A stretch of 64,000 bases of DNA, from positions 1-64,000 of the forward strand of contig CACWJQ010000003.1 of the NCBI GenBank assembly GCA_902761225.1, given 5' to 3'. This DNA is from an uncultured Lachnospiraceae bacterium. Its GTDB lineage: Bacteria > Bacillota > Clostridia > Lachnospirales > Lachnospiraceae. Each line of letters opens with the position of its first letter. The stretch's first letter is position 1. Shown piece after piece: positions 8,534 through 17,934 of the stretch. The notes under the pieces are model-generated. The model was not told where the DNA came from. It was given only the letters and a program-made list of their open reading frames with translations, and did not search any database. The position numbers and the translations under genes are program-made.

Positions 8534-10704
8534 AAAGCCAGGGTAATCTGGTTTTCGGACTCGACATTGGCACAAGAAGCATCGTAGGCACCGTTGGATT
8601 TGAAGCAGAAGACGGGTTTCATGTTCTTGCCCAGGAGGTAAGGGAACATGAATCAAGGGCGATGCTTGACGGACAGATACATGACATAGGCAGAGTGGGA
8701 CAGACTATCCTTGCGGTTAAGAATGCGCTTGAAGAGCGGCTTGAAAGATCTCTTACCGAGGTATGTATTGCAGCTGCGGGACGTGTTCTTAAGACCGTTA
8801 CGGTAGGTGTCTCTCTTGATTATGACTCAGAGCAGGAAGTCCGTGACGAGGATATATACAATCTCTCCATGTCGGGTATCGAACAGGCTTATTCTGAATT
8901 CCAGAATGAGAACGATACCGACATGAAGTTCTACTGTGTGGGATACACTCCCATGAGATATTATCTGAACGGTTACCAGATCGGTAATCTTAATGGCCAT
9001 AAGGCCAAAAAGATAGGTGCGGATCTGATAGCCACATTTCTTCCCGATGATGTTGTTGACGGACTCTATAAGTCGACCGCTGTTGCAGGACTCCACGTAG
9101 CTAATCTCACTCTCGAGCCCATAGCGGCTATTCAGGTTGCAATCCCTGAGAAATTCAGACTCCTGAATCTTGCACTTGTTGATGTCGGAGCAGGAACATC
9201 GGATATTTCCATTACCAAGGACGGAAGTATCATCGCATACGGAATGATACCGGTTGCGGGAGACTCCCTTACGGATGTACTCGTTCAGAAATGTCTCGTG
9301 GATTTTGATATGGCAGAGCATATCAAAAAGAGTCTTTGTGAAGATGTAACAGAGATCGGATTCACGGATATCATGGGGCTTTCCCAGAAGATATCAGCTG
9401 CTGAGGTACGTGAGGCACTTGATCCTCATATAGATGAGATGACTGACCGTGTTGCGGAAGAGATCAGAAGACTCAATGGTGATAAGCCGGTTAATGCAGT
9501 TTTCGTCGTAGGCGGTGGCGGTATCATACCGGGATATACGGAGAAGCTTTCGGAAAAGCTGGGGATCCTTAAGGAGCGTGTTGCCATAAGAGGCGAAGAG
9601 GTGATGAAGGACATCATCTTTGAGGATGAGAATGCACGTAAAGATTCACTGATGGTAACACCCATCGGAATCGCATTAAGCTTCTATGCCCAGAGTAATA
9701 ATTTTATCTTTGTTTCATTTAACGGAGAAAAGCTTAAGCTGTATGATAATGGACATCTTACCGTTAGCGATGCGGCTGTTCAGATGTCCTATCCCAATGA
9801 AGACCTGTTCCCCAAAAGGGGAAAGGCCCTCACCTTTACCATCGGCGGCAAGTCACGGATAGTACGAGGAACGGAAGGTGAATCGTCTGTAATACTCATT
9901 AACGGTGAGGCTGCAGATCTTTATACACAGATCCACAGCGGAGATGAGATTGAGGTGAAGGCAAGCACTCCCGGTGAGGATGCTTCATTTACTCTGGGAG
10001 AACTTACAGAGCTCAAGACTCCGGTAAAGATCAATGTCAACTCAAGGATAATAGAGTTCCCGAAAAAAGCTGTAGTTAACGGGAAGCTGCAGGATACTTT
10101 TTACAAGGTATGCGAAGGCGATGACATTAATGTCAATAATTACTACACCGTATCACAGATCGCAGAATTTCTCGATGTATCAATAGACGGTGACATAAAG
10201 GTTAATTCCGTACCTGCAGGTCCTGAAACAAAAGTCTATGAAGACTTTAATCTTGATTTCAAGGTAGGAGTGTCTAAGATAAAGACATCAGCTGAGTCGG
10301 AAAATGCTGATGATGTCAGCCTTGATGGATCAGCCGGTATTGAAACGGGCTCTTATGATGAACTTCCGGATGATGACGGAGCTGCAGCTGCCATGAAAGA
10401 AAAAATGACAGAGCGGTCCGTGGATGCCGGCAATATGGCTGATGATACAGCAAAGAATACAGAAGAAAAGAATGATGCATCTGTCGCAGATCTGTCAATA
10501 ACCGTGATCGCAAACGGCAGGCCTTACACTCTTTCCGGCAAGCAGCAGTATGTATTTGTTGATATCTTTGATAAGCTGGATTTTGATCTTAAGGCATCAA
10601 ACGGAAGAAATATAGTTACGCTCCTTAACGGAAGAGATGCACAGTATCTTGAACCTCTCAAAGACGGAGATGTAATAGAAGTCAGATGGGAGGCGTTAAA
10701 ATGA
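8521..10704 (+). CDS. ftsA: FtsA-like actin-fold cell division protein with C-terminal beta-grasp-like repeats
   Basis: FtsA-type actins link FtsZ to the membrane or organise envelope machines. The start is the ATG at 8521, with GGAGGG 6 bases upstream inside coaE. The alternative start at 8485 lies deep in coaE. The product is 727 residues. Residues 1 to about 400 form the actin-like ATPase (FGLDIGTRSIVG at the N terminus, DVGAGTSDIS from 221, VVGGGGIIPG later). The remaining 320 residues are an unusual extension in which a pattern NG-x(10-14)-GD-I-V recurs at about 457, 517 and 700, with an acidic low-complexity linker near 600-660. I see no C-terminal amphipathic membrane helix of the E. 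coli type. It may be a family member with another partner. Confidence 0.8.
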   Translation: MGGLKSQGNLVFGLDIGTRSIVGTVGFEAEDGFHVLAQEVREHESRAMLDGQIHDIGRVGQTILAVKNALEERLERSLTEVCIAAAGRVLKTVTVGVSLDYDSEQEVRDEDIYNLSMSGIEQAYSEFQNENDTDMKFYCVGYTPMRYYLNGYQIGNLNGHKAKKIGADLIATFLPDDVVDGLYKSTAVAGLHVANLTLEPIAAIQVAIPEKFRLLNLALVDVGAGTSDISITKDGSIIAYGMIPVAGDSLTDVLVQKCLVDFDMAEHIKKSLCEDVTEIGFTDIMGLSQKISAAEVREALDPHIDEMTDRVAEEIRRLNGDKPVNAVFVVGGGGIIPGYTEKLSEKLGILKERVAIRGEEVMKDIIFEDENARKDSLMVTPIGIALSFYAQSNNFIFVSFNGEKLKLYDNGHLTVSDAAVQMSYPNEDLFPKRGKALTFTIGGKSRIVRGTEGESSVILINGEAADLYTQIHSGDEIEVKASTPGEDASFTLGELTELKTPVKINVNSRIIEFPKKAVVNGKLQDTFYKVCEGDDINVNNYYTVSQIAEFLDVSIDGDIKVNSVPAGPETKVYEDFNLDFKVGVSKIKTSAESENADDVSLDGSAGIETGSYDELPDDDGAAAAMKEKMTERSVDAGNMADDTAKNTEEKNDASVADLSITVIANGRPYTLSGKQQYVFVDIFDKLDFDLKASNGRNIVTLLNGRDAQYLEPLKDGDVIEVRWEALK

Positions 10705-11501
10705 GGCTGTGTCCATTATACAGCGGATCAAGCGGGAACTGTATCTACATAGGTTCATCTGATACCCATCTTCTTGTGGATATAGGTGTGAGTAATAAAA
10801 AAGCCGAATCCGGTCTTGGTTCCATAGGCCTTACGGGACATGATATAAACGGGATACTGATAACCCACGAGCATTCGGATCACATACAGGGGATCGGAGT
10901 CTTTTCGAGAAAATACGGCGTACCCATGTACGCTACCGAAAAGACCATACAGGCGATACTTGAAAACAGTAAATACCTGGGAGAGATCGACACATCGCTT
11001 TTTAAAGCCATACGGCCGGATGAAGAATTTCTTCTCGGAGATATATATGTCAATCCCATGCATATATCCCACGATGCCGCAGATCCCGTAGCTTACAGAT
11101 TCTCCAATAACGGTCATAAAATGGCTGTATGTACGGATCTTGGATGTTATACGGATTATACCTGTGAATGCCTTCAGGGTATGGAAGCCATGGTGCTTGA
11201 AGCCAATCATGATATAAGGATGCTTGAGACCGGGCCTTACCCGTATCCGTTAAAGAGAAGGATATTAAGCGATAAGGGACACCTGTCCAATGAAGCATCA
11301 GGAAGACTTCTTTCATCGGTACTGAATGACAACATAAGGAGGATCTATCTCGGACATCTGTCCAAAGAGAATAATTATCCTGACCTTGCATTCGAATCCG
11401 TAAGGATGGAGATAGATATGGGGGAAAATCCCTACAGGGCATCTGATTTTGACATCTATGTCGCAAAAAGAGACGTTCCCAGTGAATGTATAGAAGTATG
11501 A
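10701..11501 (+). CDS. yycJ: Metallo-beta-lactamase fold hydrolase, YycJ/WalJ type
   Basis: The 266-residue protein starts with the ATG that overlaps the upstream stop (ATGA at 10701), with GGGAGG about 8 bases before. The 5 codons upstream belong to the previous gene. His56, His58, Asp60 and His61 (THEHSDH) form the dinuclear metal site, and further histidines lie in MHISHDA and in YLGHLS. The opening CPLYSGSSGN is characteristic of the YycJ family, which is linked to the WalK/WalR wall-stress system and to DNA metabolism. No walRK genes are adjacent here. Its exact substrate is not known to me. Confidence 0.85.
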   Translation: MRLCPLYSGSSGNCIYIGSSDTHLLVDIGVSNKKAESGLGSIGLTGHDINGILITHEHSDHIQGIGVFSRKYGVPMYATEKTIQAILENSKYLGEIDTSLFKAIRPDEEFLLGDIYVNPMHISHDAADPVAYRFSNNGHKMAVCTDLGCYTDYTCECLQGMEAMVLEANHDIRMLETGPYPYPLKRRILSDKGHLSNEASGRLLSSVLNDNIRRIYLGHLSKENNYPDLAFESVRMEIDMGENPYRASDFDIYVAKRDVPSECIEV

Positions 11502-11609
11502 TCTTAAGCACTGATGCATTCCTTTGGATTTACCCGTAGGATAATTTTCTGCAGATAATAATTTGCTGATATGTATAGAGCCATGAAATGGCAAATGAAA
11601 GGAAATAAA

Positions 11610-11882
11610 ATGGAAAAAGTAATAATCACTGTCGTAGGTAAGGATACCGTAGGGATCATAGCTAAGACCTGCACATATCTGTCAAATGAGAATGTTAATA
11701 TTCTCGACATCTCCCAGACCATCGTTTCAGGATATTTTAACATGATGATGATCGTTGACATCGCCGGAATGAACGATCCTTTTGAGACTCTTGTTTCCGG
11801 ACTTGATGATCTCGGAAAAGAGATCGGAGTATCCATAAAGTGCCAGAAGGAAGAGATATTTGACATGATGCACCGCATATAA
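11610..11882 (+). CDS. ACT domain protein (UPF0237 family)
   Basis: The protein is a 90-residue stand-alone ACT domain (VIITVVGKDTVGIIAKTCTYL). I start it at the ATG at 11610, which has AAAGG upstream. The longer frame adds 13 residues outside the domain. ACT domains usually bind amino acids and control enzymes. In many Firmicutes this gene precedes the UPF0210 gene, as it does here 63 bases downstream, so the two probably work together. The ligand and role are unknown. Confidence 0.88.
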   Translation: MEKVIITVVGKDTVGIIAKTCTYLSNENVNILDISQTIVSGYFNMMMIVDIAGMNDPFETLVSGLDDLGKEIGVSIKCQKEEIFDMMHRI

Positions 11883-11945
11883 TACGGCAATGTCCGTACC
11901 GGGCATGATGAACATTACGTATTATTTCAGAGAGGATTGTAGTTT

Positions 11946-13310
11946 ATGATCAACCGCGTAGAAGTTTCCGAGACAAATGATATGATCGAGAAGGAGAATC
12001 TCGATGTCCGTACCATAACCATGGGCATCAGCCTTCTTGACTGTATAGATTCGGATATAGATAAGACATGTGACAAGGTATATGACAAGATAACAAGATC
12101 TGCCAAGGATCTTGTAAAGACAGGAGAGGAGATCTCCGGAGAATACGGTATCCCCATAGTAAACAAGAGGATCTCCATTACACCGATCTCAATAATAGGT
12201 GCATCATCGGCAAGATCCACGGATGATTTTGTTAAGCTTGCAAAGGCTCTTGATAAGGCTGCAAAGGAGACCGGTGTTAACTTCCTCGGAGGATATTCGG
12301 CTCTTGTCAGTAAGGGAATGACTCCTGCCGAGGAACTTCTTATAAGATCCATTCCCGAAGCACTTGCTTCAACGGAGTTCATCTGTTCCTCAGTTAACCT
12401 GGGTTCCACCAGGACCGGTATCAATATGGATGCTGTCAGGCTTATGGGACAGATGATCCATAAGACTGCAGAGCTCACTGCCGACAAGGATTCACTCGGA
12501 TGTGCCAAGCTTGTGGTATTCTGTAATGCTCCGGATGATAATCCCTTCATGGCGGGTGCATTCCATGGAGTTACCGAGGCTGACAGGATCATAAATGTGG
12601 GTGTCAGCGGTCCCGGCGTTGTTAAGTATGCACTTGAGAAAGTAAGAGGAGAGTCCTTTGAAGTCCTCTGTGAGACGATTAAGAAGACCGCCTTCAAGGT
12701 TACCAGAGTAGGTCAGCTTGTTGCCAAGAGAGCTTCCGAGAAGCTTGGTGTTCCCTTCGGTATCGTCGATCTTTCGCTTGCTCCTACACCTGCAGTGGGA
12801 GATTCTGTTGCCGATATCCTCTGTGAGATCGGTCTTGAAAAAGCCGGAGCTCCCGGAACAACTGCAGCTCTTGCGCTTCTGAACGATCAGGTCAAAAAGG
12901 GCGGAGTTATGGCTTCTTCATACGTGGGCGGATTAAGCGGAGCATTCATACCGGTATCCGAAGATCAGGGAATGATCGATGCCGCAAGCTGCGGTGCTCT
13001 TACACTGGAAAAGCTTGAAGCCATGACCTGTGTATGTTCGGTTGGACTTGATATGATCGCAGTACCCGGTGATACCACACCTGCCACTCTTTCCGGTATC
13101 ATTGCAGATGAGATGGCAATAGGCATGGTAAATGCCAAGACCACGGCAGTTCGTCTCATTCCGGTTATAGGCAAGAGCGTAGGTGACAGGGTGGAATTCG
13201 GAGGCCTTCTCGGATGGGCACCTGTCATGCCTGTAAATAATTATTCATGTGAAGCATTTATCAGCCGCGAAGGACGTATACCCGCACCCATTCATTCATT
13301 CAAGAACTGA
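11946..13310 (+). CDS. UPF0210 (DUF711, PFL-like) family protein
   Basis: This 454-residue protein matches the UPF0210/DUF711 family, a relative of the pyruvate formate-lyase fold. It has been described structurally but I know of no established reaction. Conserved glycine- and serine-rich stretches are visible, such as [10 protein letters not shown] and [24 protein letters not shown] motif precedes the ATG. The ACT protein immediately upstream is its usual genomic partner. The end converges on tmcAL, with a shared terminator in between. Confidence 0.9.
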   Translation: MINRVEVSETNDMIEKENLDVRTITMGISLLDCIDSDIDKTCDKVYDKITRSAKDLVKTGEEISGEYGIPIVNKRISITPISIIGASSARSTDDFVKLAKALDKAAKETGVNFLGGYSALVSKGMTPAEELLIRSIPEALASTEFICSSVNLGSTRTGINMDAVRLMGQMIHKTAELTADKDSLGCAKLVVFCNAPDDNPFMAGAFHGVTEADRIINVGVSGPGVVKYALEKVRGESFEVLCETIKKTAFKVTRVGQLVAKRASEKLGVPFGIVDLSLAPTPAVGDSVADILCEIGLEKAGAPGTTAALALLNDQVKKGGVMASSYVGGLSGAFIPVSEDQGMIDAASCGALTLEKLEAMTCVCSVGLDMIAVPGDTTPATLSGIIADEMAIGMVNAKTTAVRLIPVIGKSVGDRVEFGGLLGWAPVMPVNNYSCEAFISREGRIPAPIHSFKN

Positions 13311-13377
13311 TGACCAGGTATGAGAGATCTGTGTAAGATCTTAAAAGTCCCGGTAATAAGCTGAAAGATTTAATGAA

Positions 13378-13412
13378 AAACAGCCGGTCATAACAGATCG
13401 GCTGTTTCTTTT
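13378..13412. terminator. Bidirectional terminator between UPF0210 gene and tmcAL
   Basis: AAACAGCCG (13378-13386) pairs with CGGCTGTTT (13399-13407) around a 12-base loop, followed by CTTTT on the plus strand and preceded by A residues that serve the minus strand. Confidence 0.7.
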
Positions 13413-13435
13413 ATAAGAGATATATTGAAAAAATA

Positions 13436-14674
13436 TCAGAGTACTATCAGAGGCCTGCTCATATCGGGCTTGGAGGGGATTCCCGACTTAAGCGTCTGGA
13501 CAGCAAAATAAAGATCCTCGATACGGCTTTCGTCCTTAAGCTGTCTGAGCTGTTCCGAATACAGATTCTTCTCCGCATCGGTATATCCTGTGATTATAGG
13601 AACCGAAGAGGATGATTTCATATCCGAAACAAGGGATTCCGCATTTTTCCTGAATCCCAGTATCCTTATATAGGGACAGCGTCCCGTATAATCGTAGGAA
13701 GCTTCTTCCTTATCCTTAATGTCCAGCAGAATGTGGAAGAGTGCGCGGCTGACTCTTGTATAAGTCTTATCCCTGGTCTTGATAAGATTACAGAAATTGG
13801 AAAAACCGGTATATTTATCAAGATTATTGACTATCCTGTCGGAAAGATCATCGGATACATCGAGATACTTGGTATATCCCTGTTCTCTTTCTGAAATGAG
13901 CTTATATATGATCATCTCGGAAAAGTCATCCTCGGTAAGGACCTGTTTTTTCTCTATAGCTTCTTTGATCGAGTTAAAGGAATCCTCCGGCATATATTCA
14001 GACATGCTGTCATTATAACTGCCGTAAGAGACAGCCTCCCTGATGGCTTTGGCTGATATTCCGGCCTGACCGGGTACATAGGGATCGTTATAACCTGCGC
14101 CGAATCTTTTTATCGTTACAGGCTTTATGGTGGAACGGTATCTTATAAGACTCTTCAGGTATTCGATCGCAAGTATGTTGTTGGGTGATGAAGTAAGCTC
14201 TGTGATGCCGGACATTCCGGGGCAGCAGTCTATGAGAGCCCTGGCCCTTGCATTGGGAAAGGGAATGCCTGATTTAAGGTGCTTCTGAAGAGACTTTTTA
14301 AACTCTGCGGATTCGTCTGCAAGTATTCTGGCAATCTTGTTCAGGTCGCTTAAGGAACCTGCTTCCGTACCGAAGGAAAGATACTGGATCACCCCGGTGC
14401 TCATAAGCAGAGATACGGCACCTTCGGCAAAACCTTCTGCAGATGCAAGGGAATATGAAGGCGGGATCTGGAGCACAATGTCTGCGCCTGAGAGAAGAGC
14501 GCTTTTGGTCCTCCTGTATTTATCGATGAGAGCAGGAGCTCCTCTTTGAACAAAATTGCCGCTCATTGCGACAACAATAAAATCTGCACCGGTTTCTTCC
14601 CTGGTGCGTCTTATATGATATTCGTGACCGTTGTGGAACGGATTATATTCTGCGATGATCCCGGCAGCTGTCAT
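13436..14674 (-). CDS. tmcAL: tRNA(Met) cytidine acetate ligase
   Basis: TmcAL activates acetate with ATP and transfers it to the wobble cytidine (C34) of elongator tRNA-Met. The N terminus MTAAGIIAEYNPFHNGH carries the nucleotidyltransferase His14-x-Gly-His17 motif. Next come AMSGNFVQRG and the lysine-rich DKYRRTKSAL, typical of the former YlbM family. I start at the second ATG (14674), because a GAGGG motif lies about 6 bases before it and none precedes the ATG 12 bases further out. The product is 412 residues. It is divergent from pta-ackA, whose pathway interconverts acetyl-CoA and acetate, the substrate of this ligase. Confidence 0.93.
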   Translation of the reverse strand: MTAAGIIAEYNPFHNGHEYHIRRTREETGADFIVVAMSGNFVQRGAPALIDKYRRTKSALLSGADIVLQIPPSYSLASAEGFAEGAVSLLMSTGVIQYLSFGTEAGSLSDLNKIARILADESAEFKKSLQKHLKSGIPFPNARARALIDCCPGMSGITELTSSPNNILAIEYLKSLIRYRSTIKPVTIKRFGAGYNDPYVPGQAGISAKAIREAVSYGSYNDSMSEYMPEDSFNSIKEAIEKKQVLTEDDFSEMIIYKLISEREQGYTKYLDVSDDLSDRIVNNLDKYTGFSNFCNLIKTRDKTYTRVSRALFHILLDIKDKEEASYDYTGRCPYIRILGFRKNAESLVSDMKSSSSVPIITGYTDAEKNLYSEQLRQLKDESRIEDLYFAVQTLKSGIPSKPDMSRPLIVL

Positions 14675-14785
14675 TTTATCCCTCATGATCGGAAAATGAA
14701 ATTATCTTATTGAAGTCTGCTAAAAAATTAACAAGAAAAACACGGATTGTATGTAAAAATGTACAAGAATTTTGGACTTGGTTTC

Positions 14786-14814
14786 TTGTATGTAAGAACT
14801 TAATAAAGTATAAT
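14786..14814 (+). promoter_or_regulatory. Promoter for pta
   Basis: TTGTAT (14786-14791) and a perfect TATAAT (14809-14814) are 17 bases apart. Transcription would start near 14821, leaving a leader of about 80 bases before pta. The hexamer ATGTAA recurs at 14751, 14790, 14822 and 14848 across this region, which could be an operator, but no known factor is implied. Confidence 0.65.
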
Positions 14815-14852
14815 ATAAATCATGTAAGAAATCAAAGTATTATCACGATGTA

Positions 14853-14879
14853 AGCCCTTTCAGGGCTGCTTATTTTTTT
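14853..14879 (+). terminator. Terminator-like hairpin in the pta leader (possible attenuator)
   Basis: AGCCCT and AGGGCT form a short GC-rich hairpin with a TTC loop (14853-14867), followed after GCTTA by TTTTTTT (14873-14879). It lies between the promoter and the pta start codon, so it could stop transcription before the gene. Confidence 0.5.
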
Positions 14880-14899
14880 CCAATTCATAAGGAGACATT

Positions 14900-15904
14900 A
14901 TGGCATACATAGACCAGATCAAAGAGAGAGCAAAGATTGACAGGAAGACCATCGTTCTTCCCGAAAGCAATGACAAGAGAACTCTTCTTGCAGCAGCAGA
15001 GATCATCAAGGAAGGCATTGCCAATATCATTATGGTCGGTAATGAGGAGAAGATCCGTGACGGTGCGGGATGGCTCGAGATAGATCTTGATAATGTCACT
15101 ATCATTGATCCTGAGACCACCGACAAGATGGATACATATATCAACCTTCTCTATGAGACACGTAAGGCAAAGGGAATGACCATTGAGAAGGCTACCGAGA
15201 TCCTTCACAAGGATTATCTTACCTTCGGTATCATGATGGTCAAGAACAATGATGCGGACGGAATGGTTGCAGGTGCATGCCACTCAACGGCTGATACCTT
15301 AAGACCCGCTCTTCAGATCCTTAAGACCGCTCCCGGCGTTAAGCTTGTTTCGGCATTCTTCATTGTTGATACAGTGTTCAAGGATATGGGAGAGAACGGT
15401 GCATTCATATTTGCAGACTGCGGACTTAATCAGGATCCCAATTCCGAGGAGCTTGCATACATAGCTGAATCATCTGCAAGATCCTTTAAGTCACTTATAG
15501 GCCCCAAGCCTGTCATCGCAATGCTCAGCCACTCAACCAAGGGTTCGGCCAAGCATGCACTTGTTGATAAGGTTCAGGAAGCTACAAAGAAAGCACAGGA
15601 GCTTTTCCCTCATCTTGTTATAGACGGTGAACTTCAGACGGATGCCGCTCTTGTTCCTTCGGTTGCCAAGAACAAAGCACCCGGTTCACCTGTGGGAGGC
15701 AAGGCCAATGTCCTGATCTTCCCCAATCTCGATGCCGGAAATATAGGATATAAGCTTGTACAGAGACTTGGAGGCGCTGAGGCTTACGGCCCCATGCTTC
15801 AGGGAATTGCAAAGCCTGTTAACGATCTGTCCAGAGGATGCTCATGGCAGGACATCGTAGGTGTTGTGGCACTTACCGCAGTACAGGCACAGATTTCCCA
15901 GTGA
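14900..15904 (+). CDS. pta: Phosphate acetyltransferase
   Basis: Pta converts acetyl-CoA and phosphate to acetyl phosphate. With AckA this yields ATP and acetate at the end of fermentation. The 334-residue protein is the short, single-domain form and begins MAYIDQIKERAKIDRKTIVLPE, a typical start. Conserved blocks include MVAGACHSTADTLRPALQ and LSHSTKGSAKH near the CoA and phosphate sites. A strong AAGGAG motif precedes the ATG. ackA follows after 96 bases. Confidence 0.96.
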   Translation: MAYIDQIKERAKIDRKTIVLPESNDKRTLLAAAEIIKEGIANIIMVGNEEKIRDGAGWLEIDLDNVTIIDPETTDKMDTYINLLYETRKAKGMTIEKATEILHKDYLTFGIMMVKNNDADGMVAGACHSTADTLRPALQILKTAPGVKLVSAFFIVDTVFKDMGENGAFIFADCGLNQDPNSEELAYIAESSARSFKSLIGPKPVIAMLSHSTKGSAKHALVDKVQEATKKAQELFPHLVIDGELQTDAALVPSVAKNKAPGSPVGGKANVLIFPNLDAGNIGYKLVQRLGGAEAYGPMLQGIAKPVNDLSRGCSWQDIVGVVALTAVQAQISQ

Positions 15905-16000
15905 TCTAAGATTTTTACGACGGCACTGATTGCGAGCACTTAACGATATACTGTTTGATCGGTACAGTCTTGAAAACAAATTTTTAGGAGTGTAGATAAA

Positions 16001-17194
16001 ATGAAAATACTAGTTGTAAACTGCGGTTCATCTTCTCTTAAATACCAGCTCATCGATTCTGAGACGGAGGAATGGATCGCAAAGGGACTCTGTGAAAGGA
16101 TCGGTATTGACGGAAGGATCAGTTATCAGCCCGCAGGCGGAGACAAGGAGACAGAAGAGAGTCCCATGCCTGACCACACAAATGCCATCAAGCTCGTACT
16201 TGAGAAACTTACCAATGAGAAGACGGGTGTACTTAAGAGCCTTGATGAGATAGGCGCTGTAGGACACAGGATCGTTCACGGCGGTGAGAAGTTCGCCTCA
16301 TCAGTCATCATTAATGACGATGTTATAAAGGCTATTGAGGAGTGCAATGATCTTGCGCCTCTTCATAATCCTGCCAATCTTATCGGTATCGATGCCTGCA
16401 GAAAGCTCATGCCGAATACTCCCATGGTAGCCGTATTCGATACGGCATTCCACCAGACAATGCCTCCCAAGGCTTATCTGTATGGACTTCCCCATGCATA
16501 TTATGAGAAGTACAAGATCCGCCGTTACGGATTCCACGGAACCTCTCATTCATATGTATCCCACAGATGTGCAGAGCTTCTTGGTAAAAACTATGAGGAT
16601 CTTAAGATCATAGTATGCCATCTTGGAAACGGAGCTTCCGTTTCCGCAGTCAAGAACGGTAAATGTGTTGATACTTCAATGGGCCTTACACCCCTTGAGG
16701 GGCTTATCATGGGTACCAGATCCGGCGAACTCGATCCTGCGATACTTGAGTTTATAGCCAATAAGGAGAAGCTGGATCTTCCAGGTGTCATGAACGTGCT
16801 CAATAAGAAGTCCGGTGTATACGGAATGAGCGGAGATCTTTCATCTGACTTCAGAGACCTTGAAGATGCCATGAACAACGGAAATGAACTTGCAACTCAG
16901 GCTGTTGAAGCATTCTGTTACAGAACCGCCAAGTATATTGGATCATATGTTGCGGCAATGAACGGGGTCGATGCGATCTGCTTCACGGCAGGAATCGGTG
17001 AAAATGCAGCTATAGTAAGAACTCTTGTATGTGAATACCTAGGATACCTTGGTATCACTATCAACGAGGAAGCCAATCATGTAAGGGGTGAAGAGATAGA
17101 TATAAGCAATCCCGACTCTCCTGTAAGGGTTATGGTCATCCCCACCAATGAAGAACTGGCGATTGCAAGAGAAACTGTGGCTCTGCTTAAATAA
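16001..17194 (+). CDS. ackA: Acetate kinase
   Basis: AckA transfers phosphate from acetyl phosphate to ADP, giving acetate and ATP. The 397-residue protein shows the ASKHA signature [12 protein letters not shown] at its N terminus. It also has the motif [18 protein letters not shown], and the nucleotide-binding FTAGIGENA near the C terminus. The length is standard. It follows pta in the same direction with a TAGGAG motif before the ATG. The 96-base gap could hold a minor promoter, but none is convincing. Confidence 0.97.
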   Translation: MKILVVNCGSSSLKYQLIDSETEEWIAKGLCERIGIDGRISYQPAGGDKETEESPMPDHTNAIKLVLEKLTNEKTGVLKSLDEIGAVGHRIVHGGEKFASSVIINDDVIKAIEECNDLAPLHNPANLIGIDACRKLMPNTPMVAVFDTAFHQTMPPKAYLYGLPHAYYEKYKIRRYGFHGTSHSYVSHRCAELLGKNYEDLKIIVCHLGNGASVSAVKNGKCVDTSMGLTPLEGLIMGTRSGELDPAILEFIANKEKLDLPGVMNVLNKKSGVYGMSGDLSSDFRDLEDAMNNGNELATQAVEAFCYRTAKYIGSYVAAMNGVDAICFTAGIGENAAIVRTLVCEYLGYLGITINEEANHVRGEEIDISNPDSPVRVMVIPTNEELAIARETVALLK

Positions 17195-17229
17195 ATATAT
17201 TGACAGACAACAAAAAACGGGTAGAGAAT

Positions 17230-17266
17230 GGACATGGCATGATGAATTATTCCTTATGTCATGTCC
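17230..17266 (+). other. Inverted repeat between ackA and the ECF-type gene
   Basis: GGACATGGCAT (17230-17240) pairs with ATGTCATGTCC (17256-17266) over 11 positions, with one G-T wobble and a 15-base loop. The following AAAATTATTTAT is only a weak T tract, so this is either a poor terminator for ackA or a two-half-site operator for the downstream membrane gene. Confidence 0.4.
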
Positions 17267-17296
17267 AAAATTATTTATACAAGGAAGTAGATCAAA

Positions 17297-17881
17297 ATGA
17301 ATAAGAGTTCATCAGTATCAGAATTAAAACCCTCCATTACAAAGCAGATAGCAGTCACTGCAATATTACTCGCTCTCTGTATCGCAAGTCAGTTTCTGAA
17401 AAGCTTAAGTGTCTATATAACAGGGCCTGTGGTAAATCTTTGCCTGATTCTTGCTGTTATGACTGCAGGACTTATGTGGGGACTTATCCTAGCGGTGATC
17501 ACTCCCGTAACGGCCTTTATCATCGCTGCATCACCTGTAATGACGGCAGTTCCCGGGATCATTCCCCTGATAATGCTCGGTAATGCTGTACTCGTTCTTG
17601 GTGTGAATTTTCTTTTTAAACCTGCATTCACTAAAAGTAAGAACTACTTTGATATAAAAGCAATACTGATGGCAGTTCTTTCCTGCGCAGCAAAGGGATG
17701 CATAATGGGACTTACGATCGCACTCTGGCTTCTTCCCACATTCATTCCGGAAGCAAGCCCCTTAAGAGGCAAGATGTCTGTATTCCAGTCAATGTTTTCC
17801 ATCACACAGTTTGTAACGGCTCTTATAGGGTTTGTTTATTTCTATATTGTGTGGAAGGCTGTAAAGAAGATCATTAAATAA
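17297..17881 (+). CDS. ECF-type transporter substrate-binding (S) component-like membrane protein
   Basis: The 194-residue protein is almost entirely hydrophobic and has about six predicted membrane helices (around 17-35, 43-62, 66-84, 89-107, 115-135 and 165-188). It begins with a short polar tail ending SITKQIAVTAILLALCIASQFLK, a pattern typical of vitamin-specific S components. No ATPase or EcfT gene is adjacent, as is usual when S components share a common energising module. The substrate cannot be read from the sequence. The hydrogenase-like gene starts 53 bases downstream, so the two may be cotranscribed. Confidence 0.65.
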   Translation: MNKSSSVSELKPSITKQIAVTAILLALCIASQFLKSLSVYITGPVVNLCLILAVMTAGLMWGLILAVITPVTAFIIAASPVMTAVPGIIPLIMLGNAVLVLGVNFLFKPAFTKSKNYFDIKAILMAVLSCAAKGCIMGLTIALWLLPTFIPEASPLRGKMSVFQSMFSITQFVTALIGFVYFYIVWKAVKKIIK

Positions 17882-17934
17882 GACATTAATTCGAACAGAT
17901 ACGGGAATAACACATACAAAACCGGAGGGTATGT

